In this document: positions 6,429-6,644 of the stretch, one piece after another | How positions within the stretch are numbered: the stretch's first letter is position 1 | Layout: every line of letters begins with the position of its first letter | Source: an uncultured PS1 clade bacterium | Lineage (GTDB): Bacteria > Pseudomonadota > Gammaproteobacteria > PS1 > Pseudothioglobaceae | Direction of reading: 5' to 3' | Length of the DNA: 6,644 bases | Assembly (NCBI GenBank): GCA_937950605.1 | Contig: CALFDA010000072.1 | Coordinates: 1 to 6,644 of the forward strand | Notes under the pieces: generated by a model | What the model was told of the DNA's origin: nothing | Database searches by the model: none | What the model saw: the letters and a program-made list of their open reading frames with translations, nothing else | Program-made: the position numbers and the translations under genes

Positions 6429-6644
6429 ATGGGAAACATACTGTCAAGACTACACTAAGAATCAAACAAGAAATTCAAAACTTTACAGCGAGCATCGCTG
6501 TTCTAACCAAACACTACAATCAGTAGTTGGATACATAGCAAATCTATAACTGCTAAAAAATCAGGAGCAAAAATTAGAAAAAAGTGTTTTAACTCAAGTA
6601 GAACAACAAGCAATTTGTGAAGTGCGTAGGCAACTGCAATTACC
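6429..6644 (+). pseudogene. Decayed IS481-like transposase, 5' portion, cut by window edge
   Basis: N-terminal part of an insertion-sequence transposase broken by frameshifts. The ATG at 6429 gives MGNIL, typical of the start of such proteins, but that frame stops at 6456-6458. The frame from 6440 then reads TVKTTLRIKQEIQNFTAS (6440-6493) and continues IAVLTKHYNQ to a TAG at 6524. This resembles the helix-turn-helix region of IS481 transposases (pattern TTxxIRxxIQxSxxSxxxLAKRYN). From 6537 a third piece in the first frame reads KSITAKKSGAKIRK. From 6583 a fourth piece in the remaining frame reads SVLTQVEQQAICEVRRQLQL up to the edge. This matches the segment just before the DDE catalytic domain in the family. 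At least three shifts are needed, so no functional protein is made from this copy. Family naming rests on remembered pattern similarity. A related IS3/integrase-core family is the main alternative. Confidence 0.8.

Noticed and set aside
6570..6590. Programmed ribosomal frameshift in the transposase
   Set aside because: Some insertion sequences use one shift, but here several shifts and stops are spread over the first 160 bases, which is better explained by decay.
1..6644. tRNA, rRNA or CRISPR array
   Set aside because: Nearly all the sequence is explained by protein genes. The remaining gaps are short and hold no spaced direct repeats, and I recognised no tRNA-like sequence.

Overview
The window looks like a piece of chromosome from an AT-rich gammaproteobacterium. 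The RppH and YccA homologues are of the gammaproteobacterial kind. Low GC, short gaps between genes, a type I restriction gene and a decayed insertion sequence would fit the sulfur-oxidising SUP05/Thioglobus and bivalve-symbiont group. That placement is an inference from gene content and composition, not a proven assignment.

Left part (1-2645, minus strand): murD (UDP-MurNAc-L-Ala:D-Glu ligase, peptidoglycan synthesis) is followed 48 bases downstream by the 5' portion of hsdR, the motor/nuclease subunit of a type I restriction enzyme. hsdR runs off the left edge of the window. Its first 449 codons are open, with nuclease and helicase motifs intact. No hsdM or hsdS is visible here.

Middle and right (2702-6371, plus strand): a 56-base divergent region separates murD from yccA, a seven-helix membrane protein of the Bax-inhibitor-1 family linked to FtsH control in E. 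coli. It is followed closely by rppH (Nudix RNA pyrophosphohydrolase that starts mRNA decay). A consensus -10 box then precedes hom and thrC, two steps of threonine synthesis (aspartate semialdehyde to homoserine, and phosphohomoserine to threonine). They sit 22 bases apart and are probably one transcript. The intervening kinase gene, thrB, is not in the window.

Right edge (6372-6644): 57 bases without a recognised gene, then a frameshifted transposase remnant of IS481-like type whose readable pieces lie in three different frames. It continues past the right edge.

Most of the window is ordinary housekeeping sequence. I see no convincing undescribed system. The points worth a second look are the restriction gene beside murD, the transposase remnant, murD lying apart from other division and cell-wall genes, and a few local features around start sites.
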